45,679 bases of DNA from an uncultured Clostridia bacterium (lineage in GTDB: Bacteria; Bacillota; Clostridia; Christensenellales; CAG-314). This document shows positions 22,804 to 31,367 of this stretch, one piece after another; within the stretch, counting starts at the first letter, position 1; each line of letters opens with the position of its first letter. The stretch lies in the NCBI GenBank assembly GCA_947630455.1, contig CANRHP010000008.1, positions 1-45,679 of the forward strand, written 5' to 3'. The notes beneath the pieces were generated by a model, which saw only the letters and a list, made by a program, of their open reading frames with translations, made no database searches and was not told where the DNA came from. Both the position numbers and the translations under genes were made by a program.

Positions 22804-24123
22804 TCACAAACCAAGCAACTCGCGCAGCGCATCAATTTTGGATTGATCAACTGAGCCTTCGGCTTCTATTTCCTGCAATGCCACTTCAACCATTTCCCTT
22901 TGATAATCCAACAAAAATTCCTGACAGTTTATATCGGAGCCTTGCAGTACGGGGATTGCAAGTGTGCTGTCCAATATATCCTGAACAACTTCCGTCGTTT
23001 CATCTTGGTCTAAGCTTTCTTTTTTAGAGAAATTGATCAGATCCTCCACAATCTCGCCTTCGTGTTCAAATTTCACATTGTCCAAATCTATAGAACCGAA
23101 ATCGAGGTCTACCGGCAGATCGAAGCTGTCACTGATAGAATCAAGGGTTTCCTTTATGGTTTCTTTTGCTTCCGGAGACAGATTTTCATTTATGATATCC
23201 ATATTTTTGAAAATATCCTTCATCTCCTTGAGATCGACCTTATCTTCCGCCTGATGAATATTTTCGAGATCAATATTCTCAAGAACCCCCTGAAGGTTGA
23301 CTACTTCTTTCGCCATCTTTACTACGCCGTCCACTGCATCTATTGTGCCGGATAACGTAATTTTTCTGGATGTGCCGTCCTCATGTGTAATGTCTACTTG
23401 GGAAAGCCAATTGAACGGCTCATTGAAAACACTGTAAAATTTGCAAGTTGAGGTATCGGCGTAATCAATGAATACTTGAAAAATTTCCGTATCAAGTTGA
23501 GCGGTAGGATCGCTTTGCTCACCCACTGCACTGTCGGATAAGGTCTGCGCGCCGCCTTGATCTGTTTGAAGATTTCCTTCCAACTCGGCTAATTGATTTA
23601 CCACATTGCCTATTCTGCCTGCTTGTAAAGACAAGCCGGAAAAGACGATACAAACCATTACGCCAACGATCAAGCCTTGCACTGCGCCGATACCGGCACC
23701 GATAAGACGGCGTTTTTTGATATTGCCGTCGCTGTCCTTGTAGGGCTTGACAAAAATTTTGCATATCGGATACACGATTGCCCAGGTAACGAACATGATT
23801 AATCCGAACAAAAGCAAAAATACTGTAATTTTTATTAAGCTTTCGGCAAGCGCTGTTGAAATTGTGCTGATATCCACACCCTGCGTAGCTTCCGTTATCG
23901 ATTGAACAATAAATTCGTTAACAGTCATACCTGCAGAAGGAATTTGCATATTCATTATGGCGTGACCTACAACTCCGCAAAGAGCAAAAGCCAATACCAA
24001 AGAAACAATAACAAGTCCAAAACGCAGGAGGGAACGACGCCATCCGCGCAGTATTCCCAACAGAATCCCGAAAATAATGGGGACTATCGTCAGAGTTATA
24101 ATTCCCACGGCGACATAGTTCAT
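22804..24123 (-). CDS. CvpA-like membrane protein with large extra domain
   Basis: This 439-aa protein has four likely membrane segments in its first 175 residues, at about 5-25, 32-55, 97-125 and 140-170. The layout and the GILRGWRRSLLRFGLVIVS stretch fit the CvpA/colicin V production family, whose plain members are about 160-180 residues. The remaining 265 residues are acidic, mostly helical and contain no known motif. Depending on topology they lie outside the cell or in the cytoplasm. The start at ATG 24123 follows AAAGGAG; an upstream in-frame ATG at 24162 has none. The gene is monocistronic, with its own promoter and a palindrome just downstream of the promoter. Confidence 0.72.
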   Translation of the reverse strand: MNYVAVGIITLTIVPIIFGILLGILRGWRRSLLRFGLVIVSLVLAFALCGVVGHAIMNMQIPSAGMTVNEFIVQSITEATQGVDISTISTALAESLIKITVFLLLFGLIMFVTWAIVYPICKIFVKPYKDSDGNIKKRRLIGAGIGAVQGLIVGVMVCIVFSGLSLQAGRIGNVVNQLAELEGNLQTDQGGAQTLSDSAVGEQSDPTAQLDTEIFQVFIDYADTSTCKFYSVFNEPFNWLSQVDITHEDGTSRKITLSGTIDAVDGVVKMAKEVVNLQGVLENIDLENIHQAEDKVDLKEMKDIFKNMDIINENLSPEAKETIKETLDSISDSFDLPVDLDFGSIDLDNVKFEHEGEIVEDLINFSKKESLDQDETTEVVQDILDSTLAIPVLQGSDINCQEFLLDYQREMVEVALQEIEAEGSVDQSKIDALRELLGL

Positions 24124-24165
24124 GTTGATTCTCCTTTTTATGTTATTCGGTAATTGATACAAACT

Positions 24166-24181
24166 GTGTAGTATACTACAC
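24166..24181. promoter_or_regulatory. 16-bp perfect palindrome, operator candidate
   Basis: GTGTAGTA/TACTACAC is a perfect palindrome directly downstream of the -10 box (24192-24197) of the CvpA-like gene, covering about +4 to +19. This is a typical place for a repressor site. The 10-mer TATACTACAC recurs at the promoter of the zinc-ribbon gene (27299-27308). The regulator is unknown. Some GntR/YtrA-type operators share the GTGTA-TACAC ends. Confidence 0.55.
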
Positions 24182-24191
24182 GTTCCGTGAC

Positions 24192-24220
24192 ATTATAACA
24201 CTTTATTTGATTAAGGTCAA
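24192..24220 (-). promoter_or_regulatory. Promoter of the CvpA-like gene
   Basis: On the minus strand TTGACC (24215-24220) and a perfect TATAAT (24192-24197) are separated by 17 bases. TGT directly before the -10 box forms an extended -10 element. Confidence 0.75.
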
Positions 24221-24334
24221 GACAAATAAGTACTATCTTTTAAAAATGAAACATTTATAGGCAATTTTCCGCTTTGGCAATATTATTCGAAAAACAAAGC
24301 CACTCCCATACGCCGACAAGGAGTCGAATTTATT

Positions 24335-24371
24335 AAAAATGAAACGCTCCGACAAAAATATCGGAGCGTTT
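24335..24371 (-). terminator. Terminator of gap
   Basis: A perfect 11-bp stem (AAACGCTCCGA/TCGGAGCGTTT, 8-base loop) is followed on the minus strand by CATTTTTAATAA. It lies about 20 bases after the gap stop codon. Confidence 0.85.
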
Positions 24372-24391
24372 GGCATCAAGTTAAATTTTTA

Positions 24392-25459
24392 TTATTCGCA
24401 AAGCTCGGCGAAATATTTGATAGTACGAACCATCTGTGTGGTGTAGCTGTTTTCATTATCGTACCAAGCAACTACTTGTACTTGATAGGTATCGTCGTCC
24501 AGCTTTGAAACCATTGTCTGGGTCGCGTCGAAGATGGAGCCGTGAGTTTCGCCGATTATATCGCTGCTGACGATGGGATCCTCATTGTAGCCGTAGCTTT
24601 CGCTTGCAACGCTCTTCATGTAGGCGTTGATGCCTTCCTTGGTGACGTCATGTCCCTTGACAACAGCCACAAGAATAGTTGTGCTGCCGGTGCAAACGGG
24701 AACACGCTGTGCCGAACCGATCAATTTCTTGTCCAACTCGGGGATGACGAGTCCGATAGCCTTTGCAGCGCCGGTTGAGTTGGGAACTATATTTTGAGCT
24801 GCAGCACGCGCACGGCGAAGGTCACCCTTGCGGTGAGGTCCGTCCAACACCATTTGATCGCCTGTATAAGCGTGTACCGTGGTCATGATACCGGAAACGA
24901 TGGGGGCATAATCATTCAAAGCCTTTGCCATAGGTGCAAGGCAGTTTGTCGTGCAGCTTGCTGCGGATATAATAGTATCCGTGGGCTTCAAAATGCCTTC
25001 GTTTACACCGTATACAACGGTAGGAAGATCATTTCCTGCTGGAGCGGAAATTATAACCTTCTTGGCGCCCGCGTCGATGTGCGCCTGGCTCTTAGCCTTG
25101 CTGCAATAGAAGCCGGTGCACTCCAACACCACGTCTACGCGCAACTTCTTCCAGGGAAGCTTTTCCGCCTTGGGTTCAGCATAGATATTGATTGTCTTTC
25201 CGTTGACGGTAAGCGTACCGGGAGTGACGACTTTTTTGCCCTCCTCGTCAAGTACGGGTTCGGTACTGGACACGGTGTCTGCCAACGCATAACGACCTTG
25301 TGCAGTGTCGTATTTGAGCAAATGCGCCAACATCTTGGGACTGGTGAGGTCGTTGATTGCGACGATCTCATAACCTTTTTGTCCAAACATCTGTCTGAAA
25401 GCCAAACGACCGATACGTCCAAAGCCGTTAATTGCAACTCTTACTTTTTTTTGTGCCAT
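24392..25459 (-). CDS. gap: Glyceraldehyde-3-phosphate dehydrogenase, type I
   Basis: This 355-aa enzyme oxidises glyceraldehyde 3-phosphate to 1,3-bisphosphoglycerate in glycolysis. It has the NAD-binding start [13 protein letters not shown] and the catalytic [10 protein letters not shown] with Cys169. The conserved HAYTGDQ and the ending [21 protein letters not shown] are also present. It is about 20 residues longer than typical GapA because of an insertion near residues 62-85, also seen in some clostridial and gut-bacterial enzymes. A GGAGG site supports the start. The promoter (25579-25607) lies about 120-150 bases upstream, in a region shared with fba. Confidence 0.97.
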   Translation of the reverse strand: MAQKKVRVAINGFGRIGRLAFRQMFGQKGYEIVAINDLTSPKMLAHLLKYDTAQGRYALADTVSSTEPVLDEEGKKVVTPGTLTVNGKTINIYAEPKAEKLPWKKLRVDVVLECTGFYCSKAKSQAHIDAGAKKVIISAPAGNDLPTVVYGVNEGILKPTDTIISAASCTTNCLAPMAKALNDYAPIVSGIMTTVHAYTGDQMVLDGPHRKGDLRRARAAAQNIVPNSTGAAKAIGLVIPELDKKLIGSAQRVPVCTGSTTILVAVVKGHDVTKEGINAYMKSVASESYGYNEDPIVSSDIIGETHGSIFDATQTMVSKLDDDTYQVQVVAWYDNENSYTTQMVRTIKYFAELCE

Positions 25460-25505
25460 TGTGAGTTTACCTCCAAAAAATTTTTAGTTGGTTTTGCAAT
25501 ACTTC

Positions 25506-25534
25506 TTTACTAAAAAACAGTATTGTGGTACAAT
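25506..25534 (+). promoter_or_regulatory. Predicted fba promoter, facing the gap promoter
   Basis: TTTACT (25506-25511) and TACAAT (25529-25534) are separated by 17 bases. TGG before the -10 box gives an extended -10 element. The -10 region TTGTGGTACAAT is an inverted copy (11 of 12) of the gap promoter's. Predicted start is near 25541, with a leader of about 140 bases. Confidence 0.5.
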
Positions 25535-25578
25535 ATCCGCGAGGAAAATCCTCTTGGCGCCCAAATCCACTATTTCAA

Positions 25579-25607
25579 ATTATACCACAAGGCTAACGGT
25601 TTGACAA
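25579..25607 (-). promoter_or_regulatory. Promoter of gap
   Basis: On the minus strand TTGTCA (25602-25607) and a perfect TATAAT (25579-25584) are separated by 17 bases. TGG gives an extended -10 element. The predicted start is near 25572, about 30 bases past the predicted fba start, so the two transcripts would overlap at their 5' ends. The leader contains a GAGGA/TCCTC hairpin at 25541-25553. Confidence 0.7.
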
Positions 25608-25681
25608 CATATAGTAATAAATTTTTACTATAAAATTCCGTTTTGTCTTACATAAAATCTATTTATATCGGAGGAAAAACA

Positions 25682-26617
25682 ATGCCACTTGTAACAACAA
25701 AGGAAATGTTCGCAAAGGCCTACAAAGGCGGCTACGCAATAGGCGCGTTTAACGTAAATGATATGGAGATGGTTCAAGCCATAGTTGAGGCTGCAAACGA
25801 ATGTCATTCGCCGGTGATACTTCAGGTGTCGGCAGGCGCCCGTAAGTATGCCAACCCCGTTTATTTGAAGCATCTCGTGGAGGCAGCTGTGGAAACGACC
25901 GATATTCCCATTGCGCTGCACCTCGATCACGGTGCGGATTTCGATATCTGCAAAGCCAGCATAGACGGCGGCTTTACCTCCGTGATGATCGACGCCAGCT
26001 CCAAGCCGTGGGAAGAAAACATCGCGGTTACGCGAAGCGTTGTTGAATATGCCCATGCGCACGGAGTTGTTGTAGAGGCAGAATTGGGTAAGCTTGCAGG
26101 CATTGAGGACGACGTGCATGTAGAGGCAAGTGACGCATTGTTCACCAGCCCCGACGAAGTGGAAGAGTTTACCGCACGCACAGAGATCGACAGCTTGGCT
26201 ATCGCAATAGGAACCAGTCACGGCGCATACAAATTCAAGCCCGGTCAGGATCCAAAGCTCAGATTGGACATTCTCGAAGAAGTAGGCAGGCGCTTGCCCA
26301 ACTTTCCCATTGTGCTGCACGGAGCCAGCAGTGTACCACAAGATAAGGTAGCGATAGTAAACCAATACGGCGGAGAAATGCCCAATGCAATAGGCATCCC
26401 CGAAAGTGAATTGAGAAAAGCCGCACAAATGGCTGTGTGCAAAATCAATATAGACAGCGATCTGCGCGTTGCCTTCACTGCGGCGGTACGCAAGCACTTT
26501 GTAGAATATCCGTCGCACTTCGACCCAAGACAATATTTGGGCGACGCACGCGCAATGATGAAGGAAATGGTAAAGCACAAAATAGTTAACGTGCTCGGTT
26601 CCGCCAATAAAGCTTGA
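25682..26617 (+). CDS. fba: Class II fructose-1,6-bisphosphate aldolase
   Basis: This 311-aa enzyme cleaves fructose 1,6-bisphosphate to two triose phosphates. It is a zinc-dependent class II enzyme, shown by ALHLDHGADFD with catalytic Asp and zinc ligands, VEAELGKLAGIEDDV, the zinc His in GTSHGAYKFKP, and HGASSVPQ. NIDSDLRVAF near residue 260 binds substrate. Start is ATG 25682, preceded by GGAGG. It is divergent from gap and monocistronic, with a terminator at 26634-26663. Confidence 0.96.
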   Translation: MPLVTTKEMFAKAYKGGYAIGAFNVNDMEMVQAIVEAANECHSPVILQVSAGARKYANPVYLKHLVEAAVETTDIPIALHLDHGADFDICKASIDGGFTSVMIDASSKPWEENIAVTRSVVEYAHAHGVVVEAELGKLAGIEDDVHVEASDALFTSPDEVEEFTARTEIDSLAIAIGTSHGAYKFKPGQDPKLRLDILEEVGRRLPNFPIVLHGASSVPQDKVAIVNQYGGEMPNAIGIPESELRKAAQMAVCKINIDSDLRVAFTAAVRKHFVEYPSHFDPRQYLGDARAMMKEMVKHKIVNVLGSANKA

Positions 26618-26633
26618 CGACTAAACGACAAAA

Positions 26634-26663
26634 AAACGGCTTTCATGCGAAAGTCGTTTTTTT
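26634..26663 (+). terminator. Terminator of fba
   Basis: An 8-bp stem (CGGCTTTC with GAAAGTCG, one G-U pair) extended by A-T pairs, with a 4-base loop, is followed by a T tract. Confidence 0.88.
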
Positions 26664-26912
26664 GTTTACAATCAATGTATAATCGCGCCGGTGTCGCTGC
26701 AAAAAAGCAATATTGCCGCGATTTTATATACGAACAACTTAATTTAAAACGCGCCGGCATAAAAATTACGCACGTCTAAGCAACGCCGCCGTCATCGGAA
26801 TAGTCTAAGCAACCCAGTTAAAAATGCGTCGATTCAACTGCAGTACATCCTATTACCATAACAATTTTAGCCAAGGTCGGTACGCCGTTTACGGTTCACC
26901 TTCAAGCAACAT

Positions 26913-27251
26913 TCAACACAAATAATTTTCCGTATCAATAAAGAAAAGCAGAATTCCGGCTATGACGCTTACAAACAACAGCACGCACACCTTGAAACCG
27001 ACGCCTATGGGTTGACGACTTTCCAAACGGTTAACGACGCTGACAGTCATCGGAATCATCCAAGCGAGCGGGATAAGAAACGCGAAGCCGCCCAGTACGC
27101 AGGCAACTATCATAAATATCTTTATCACCATTATTAAATCCTTTTGGTCGGTGGCCTTAACGCCCTTGCCATTTTCAACACGGCAACCGCATTTGGGGCA
27201 AATTACCGCCTCGTCCAACAGTTCGTTTCCACAATGAGCACAGTACTTCAT
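26913..27251 (-). CDS. Zinc-ribbon membrane protein, 112 aa
   Basis: This small protein begins with a zinc ribbon (Cys4-x2-Cys7 and Cys18-x2-Cys21, MKYCAHCGNELLDEAVICPKCG split over the first 22 residues). A short linker and two membrane segments follow, at about 40-68 and 83-106. Such fusions are common in Bacillota and mostly uncharacterised; the ribbon may mediate protein contacts near the membrane. ATG 27251 is chosen because GTAGGAG precedes it; an earlier in-frame start at 27278 has no site. The gene has its own promoter and a 200-base featureless region downstream. Confidence 0.82.
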   Translation of the reverse strand: MKYCAHCGNELLDEAVICPKCGCRVENGKGVKATDQKDLIMVIKIFMIVACVLGGFAFLIPLAWMIPMTVSVVNRLESRQPIGVGFKVCVLLFVSVIAGILLFFIDTENYLC

Positions 27252-27296
27252 AGCTTTTTCTCCTACAAGCTGCAGCAAACTAAATTTTACACGTAA

Positions 27297-27324
27297 ATTA
27301 TACTACACACTTAAACACTGTCAA
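27297..27324 (-). promoter_or_regulatory. Promoter of the zinc-ribbon gene
   Basis: On the minus strand a perfect TTGACA (27319-27324) and a perfect TATAAT (27297-27302) are separated by 16 bases. The spacer contains GTGTGTAG, and with the -10 box it reproduces the 10-mer of the CvpA-gene palindrome. It starts 5 bases after the acyltransferase stop codon. Confidence 0.82.
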
Positions 27325-27328
27325 GAGA

Positions 27329-28105
27329 TTACACAATATTTATATCGGTATCATATACAAGCTGTTTGTGATACACCTTTTCATACAATAGTTCCCATTG
27401 CCGGAAACATTCGTCTCTCATTTTCTCGACATTTTGCCTGTCGCTAAGTCCCTCCGTTGGATAGATGGGTGACAATACATTTATAACCGCCCGCTTGTTT
27501 CTCCCCTCGAAGGTTATGAACAGCGGGACAACGGGGACGTTGAGCTTTACTGCGTAATTGAATGCACCGTTTTTCAGCGGACGCGGTTTTTCATAATACT
27601 GCCAAAGAGCTTCTTCGGGATAGAAGTTTATTATCGCGCCTTTACTTATCAGTATGCGCATGGTTCGCAGCAAATTTTTTTGTGCGGAAAAGCTTCCGCC
27701 AAGAGACAAAAATCCCGCTCGACGCATGATAAAGCCGCCTAACCCCTTTTTGTTGTTGTGCGGCGCACCTGTATGATAGCTTCGATAGTGCCCTATTGCC
27801 TGTTTGACGAACAGCGTATCCAACACAGACACGTGATTGCAAACGCTTATCGCCCCCTTGATTCCCTTTAGATTTTTGCGACCGCGAACACGCAATCCGT
27901 ATCTAATAAAACATACAACCGGACCGAACAGAAACGTAACAGTGCGACAAAAAATACAAGAGAGGCGGTAAAAAATATTTGTTCGCACATACTTGTACTC
28001 ACCGTCCGGTAAAGTGTAACGTTTGCCGCGAGGAAGATAATCTTCGTCAAAGGCTCCGCGGGCTTCCAGGCTACTTATTAACTGTTGACGCTTGCTCGTT
28101 TTCAA
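27329..28105 (-). CDS. Lysophospholipid/glycerol-phosphate acyltransferase (PlsC-like)
   Basis: This 258-aa protein is a 1-acyl-glycerol-3-phosphate acyltransferase family member. The catalytic HX4D motif is NHVSVLD (about residue 91), the second block is around RTMRILISKGAIINFYPEEALW (EGTR-like position), and a hydrophobic segment lies near residues 47-68. It would acylate a lysolipid at the membrane. The start is uncertain: no ATG lies upstream of the HX4D motif, and TTG 28105 is the only plausible start. It lies inside the 3' end of the glycosyltransferase gene (35-base overlap), which indicates co-expression for lipid or glycolipid synthesis. Confidence 0.85.
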   Translation of the reverse strand: MKTSKRQQLISSLEARGAFDEDYLPRGKRYTLPDGEYKYVRTNIFYRLSCIFCRTVTFLFGPVVCFIRYGLRVRGRKNLKGIKGAISVCNHVSVLDTLFVKQAIGHYRSYHTGAPHNNKKGLGGFIMRRAGFLSLGGSFSAQKNLLRTMRILISKGAIINFYPEEALWQYYEKPRPLKNGAFNYAVKLNVPVVPLFITFEGRNKRAVINVLSPIYPTEGLSDRQNVEKMRDECFRQWELLYEKVYHKQLVYDTDINIV

Positions 28106-29276
28106 TTTTGTGTTTTACCTGTTCAAATACTATGTCGGCAATTTGTTGTCCGCCGTCGACGGACTTGTCTATATGCTCGGCGATTGCCTTTCGGCATCCG
28201 TCCAATTGCGTTGGATCTGCCACATATTTTTTGATAAGCTTTAATGCGGTACGACGGTGAAATGCCGTTACTCCGCAGCCGTAATACTTGACAAACAGCT
28301 TGTATGTTGCGCGTTCAATGGGATGCGGACAGTAGTCCACCATTACGGGAGTGCCTACAAACAAGCTATCCAAAATGGAATTCGGCCCCGCCTTGGTAAC
28401 AAACAAATCACATGCGGCGTAGTACTCGTAGATTTTTTCCGTAAAACGCAGCGGAATAAGGGTAATATTGTCGGGAGCGTTTTGCGCAATACGGCAAAAC
28501 TCGTCATACAGCTTGTCGTTTTTGCCCGCAAGGAACAGTATCGTGAGCGGCTGTTTGATATGAGAAACGAAATACTTGCAGTACTTTCGCGATTTGGAAA
28601 GAGCATAGGCGCCGTCGGCAATCATTATACAAAATTTATCCTGCGGTATTCCGTACTTGTCACGACACTCTTGCTTTGTGAGATTGAACTCGCGAATACA
28701 CTTGCGCACGGTAAAATAAACCTGTCTGACATGAGAGTAGTCAAACTTACGACGGCGAATTGCTTCGGTGCTTGCAAGGCTGTTATTGGTAATGAACACG
28801 TCGCAGGTTCTGTCCCACCAAATATGTACGTTGTTGTCGGGGTTGTAGCTGATTACCGTAACGTCCAATTCGTTTTTGTAACGCCTTTTATACTCCATAG
28901 CGCAAAATGTGATGAAATAGTGCGTGGAAATGATCACATCCGGACGGCGCACATAAAATGCGTCAACCATTTCATTGACCGCCTTACGAAAAAACACATT
29001 ATGAACCAAATTCATAAACGGACGCTTGCCAAGATTCATAACAGCAAAAATCAAATCACCGTAATGCCAAATCTTGTTGGTGGCTTTTGTCTGATTTATA
29101 AGGAACCGCTCAAATTTGATAAGCGTTTCGTCATTGTCATCCTTCATTATCTGCGACTCGATTATTTCCATTTTGTCGCCGTATTTGGATTTAAGTCCGT
29201 CGGCAATAGCTCTCGCAGACATAATATGTCCGAACCCCGACTCGATGTAGGTAACCAAAACTCTCGGCTTTTGCAT
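28071..29276 (-). CDS. Diacylglycerol glucosyltransferase / MGDG synthase-like glycosyltransferase
   Basis: This 401-aa protein is a GT28-type (MurG-like) glycosyltransferase of the MGDG synthase/UgtP branch. The N-terminal glycolipid-binding motif SGFGHIMSARAIADGL and the sugar-nucleotide-site segment FVTKAGPNSILDSL with PVMVDYCPHPIE support this. Such enzymes move glucose or galactose from a nucleotide sugar to diacylglycerol at the inner face of the membrane, giving membrane glycolipids and lipoteichoic acid anchors. The start follows GAGGT. It is the first gene of a two-gene unit with an acyltransferase. Confidence 0.88.
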   Translation of the reverse strand: MQKPRVLVTYIESGFGHIMSARAIADGLKSKYGDKMEIIESQIMKDDNDETLIKFERFLINQTKATNKIWHYGDLIFAVMNLGKRPFMNLVHNVFFRKAVNEMVDAFYVRRPDVIISTHYFITFCAMEYKRRYKNELDVTVISYNPDNNVHIWWDRTCDVFITNNSLASTEAIRRRKFDYSHVRQVYFTVRKCIREFNLTKQECRDKYGIPQDKFCIMIADGAYALSKSRKYCKYFVSHIKQPLTILFLAGKNDKLYDEFCRIAQNAPDNITLIPLRFTEKIYEYYAACDLFVTKAGPNSILDSLFVGTPVMVDYCPHPIERATYKLFVKYYGCGVTAFHRRTALKLIKKYVADPTQLDGCRKAIAEHIDKSVDGGQQIADIVFEQVKHKIENEQASTVNK

Positions 29277-29524
29277 GATAATACCTCTTTCAGTAACCGT
29301 ATGCTACTGTTTTTTCCAAAAGTTGTTTTGCTCAAACCTGCTTTTACGCGAGGATATTGAAAAAACACAAAAATGACTTCATTTTTATGATGATATACTG
29401 CGTTGATAAACTCAAGGTCAACTTTCTGAGCAACAAAAATATAATAGCAGCTAAACCGAATTGCCAATAATTCAGCAAAGCAATATATAGATTACAACTA
29501 TATTTTAACTATTATATTTTATGG

Positions 29525-29995
29525 CTATTTTTTCAGACGAATTATTTTGTCCTCAAGCAGCTTTTCATATTCTTCAATAGTTCCTTTCACAATAAGATCC
29601 TTTTGACAAATTACATAATTATTTCTAAATCCAATATTGAAATAGATTTGATACCACCGACCGTAGTCAACCACTGCTTCAATTTCACTGATTGGATTGT
29701 TTTTGGGTTCCAAAACACTTAATTTGTCAATTCTATCATCGGCGATTGTTATTTGAGTAGGTAATTTCTTTTTCAAAAATACCGTTCCCTCAACAATTGC
29801 CATACCTACGGCGATGACAAAAATTAAACCGGCAAGTACTCCCCAGAACAACTCTTCTTTGACTATGGATAGAATTAACATAGGAATTATGAATGGCAAT
29901 GCAGGCAGTAAGAATATAATTAATGATCTTAATATATCCTTTTTGATATAAAAATGGATACACTCGGACGACAAATCGCCCTTAAACTCTATCAT
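29525..29995 (-). CDS. Small membrane protein of unknown function, 156 aa
   Basis: This 156-aa protein has two adjacent membrane segments (about 23-46 and 48-72), then a soluble C-terminal half with strands ending in a helix (KGTIEEYEKLLEDKII). The plan resembles small bacterial PH-like membrane proteins (YcxB/YdbT-like); the match is weak. Codon use is more AT-rich than in its neighbours. A GGAGAGAG site supports the start. It lies 81 bases after pepT and may be the end of that operon. Confidence 0.7.
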   Translation of the reverse strand: MIEFKGDLSSECIHFYIKKDILRSLIIFLLPALPFIIPMLILSIVKEELFWGVLAGLIFVIAVGMAIVEGTVFLKKKLPTQITIADDRIDKLSVLEPKNNPISEIEAVVDYGRWYQIYFNIGFRNNYVICQKDLIVKGTIEEYEKLLEDKIIRLKK

Positions 29996-30076
29996 ATCTC
30001 TCTCCTGTAACTGATTGTTATTTTCTATCTGCAGGATGCTGCGATATCGGTTGTACCTTGTCCGGCAGAATATTGT

Positions 30077-31303
30077 CTATGGATTTCGGCGATTTTTATA
30101 TATCTCAACCAGGTTAAGCAATACTCTGAGACATGCGTCCATTTCCTCCCCCACTGCATATTCGTATCTGCCGTGACAATTGTAGCCACCTGTAAACAGG
30201 TTGGGACAAGGCAACCCCTCATAGCTGAGACGCGCTCCGTCGGTGCCGCCGCGAATAGGCACAACCTTGGGGACGACGCCTGCTTGTTCCATTGCCAGCT
30301 TGGCGTTTTCCACAAGATGGATATGCGGAAGTATCTTTTCTTTCATATTGTAGTAGCTGTCAGAAATTTCCGACGTGACAGTATTCTGACCGTATTTGAC
30401 ATTGAGAAAATCACATATTTCGGCGAAAAGCTTTTTCTTTTGCTCAAACTTGGCGCGATCGTGATCTCGTATGATGTAGTAGGCTGTAGCTTCGTCGCAG
30501 CAGCCCTGCATGCTGTCCAAATGGAAAAATCCTTCGTAGCCGCTCGTGTAACGGGGATTTTGCTCAACGGGCAGCATTGATTGCAGCTCCATCAAAACAA
30601 GATTGGCATTGAGCATAACGTTCTTTGCCGTACCGGGATGTACGGACATCCCCTTGATATGTACCTTGGCGGATGCGGCGTTGAAATTTTCATATTCCAA
30701 CTCACCGACGCCCCCGCCGTCAACGGTGTAAGCGCCGTCAGCACCGAATCCCTTCACATCAAAGAAATCGGCGCCGCGTCCAACCTCCTCATCGGGAGTA
30801 AATGCAACACACAACCTTCCGTGCTCAATCTCGGGGTGCGTCACAACTGTTTCGACGAGCGTCATGATAGCTGCAACCCCCGCCTTGTCGTCAGCCCCCA
30901 ACAGTGTCGTACCGTCCGAACTGATGATTGTCTGACCCAAATGCCCAAGCAAATCGGGAAAGCTTTTGGGCGAAAGCACTCGACCTTCGGCAAGCGTTAT
31001 GTCCTTACCATCGTAGTTTTCCGTTACAATCGGCTTAACGTCCTTGCCGGAGACGGCAGATGAAGTGTCCACATGCGCAATAAATCCCAATGAATAATCA
31101 ACGTCGACGTTTGCGGGAATGGTTGCATACACATAACCGTAGTCGTCCATGCGGGCGGCAACACCCATACCCGTCAATTCTTCGCAAAGCAACTTCAACA
31201 GGTCTCTTTGCTTGGCGCTGCTGGGGAACTGCTCCACATCGGGTACAGATTCCGTATCGAAACGTACATATTTCAAAAAGCGTTTGAGTAATTTTTGGTT
31301 CAT
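30077..31303 (-). CDS. pepT: Peptidase T (aminotripeptidase)
   Basis: This 408-aa M20-family enzyme removes the N-terminal residue from tripeptides in the cytoplasm. Two-zinc ligands and catalytic residues are all visible: FIAHVDTS (His, Asp), LLGADDKAG (bridging Asp), FTPDEEVGRG (catalytic Glu and Glu ligand), YTVDGG (Asp) and GGYNCHGRYEYA (His). The length is standard. A GGAAGG site precedes the ATG. It probably forms an operon with the upstream HD, glycosylase and MATE genes. Confidence 0.97.
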   Translation of the reverse strand: MNQKLLKRFLKYVRFDTESVPDVEQFPSSAKQRDLLKLLCEELTGMGVAARMDDYGYVYATIPANVDVDYSLGFIAHVDTSSAVSGKDVKPIVTENYDGKDITLAEGRVLSPKSFPDLLGHLGQTIISSDGTTLLGADDKAGVAAIMTLVETVVTHPEIEHGRLCVAFTPDEEVGRGADFFDVKGFGADGAYTVDGGGVGELEYENFNAASAKVHIKGMSVHPGTAKNVMLNANLVLMELQSMLPVEQNPRYTSGYEGFFHLDSMQGCCDEATAYYIIRDHDRAKFEQKKKLFAEICDFLNVKYGQNTVTSEISDSYYNMKEKILPHIHLVENAKLAMEQAGVVPKVVPIRGGTDGARLSYEGLPCPNLFTGGYNCHGRYEYAVGEEMDACLRVLLNLVEIYKNRRNP

Positions 31304-31367
31304 TTTGTAATCCTTCCTGCAATTGTATTTTCACAGCGCCGCCGCAAAGCTGCCGGCAATTGAGCGA

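Noticed and set aside
25628-26578. Long minus-strand open frame (316 codons) opposite fba
   Set aside because: It is an antisense shadow of the aldolase gene; composition is rich in Cys, His and Tyr and lacks a start signal.
26774-26821. 11-base direct repeat GTCTAAGCAAC about 38 bases apart downstream of fba
   Set aside because: Only two copies, no array-like spacing and no neighbouring cas or mobile genes; probably chance or a small duplication.
28257-29360. Long plus-strand open frame (367 codons) opposite the glycosyltransferase gene
   Set aside because: It is antisense to a well-conserved family, has no recognisable protein features and no ribosome binding site.
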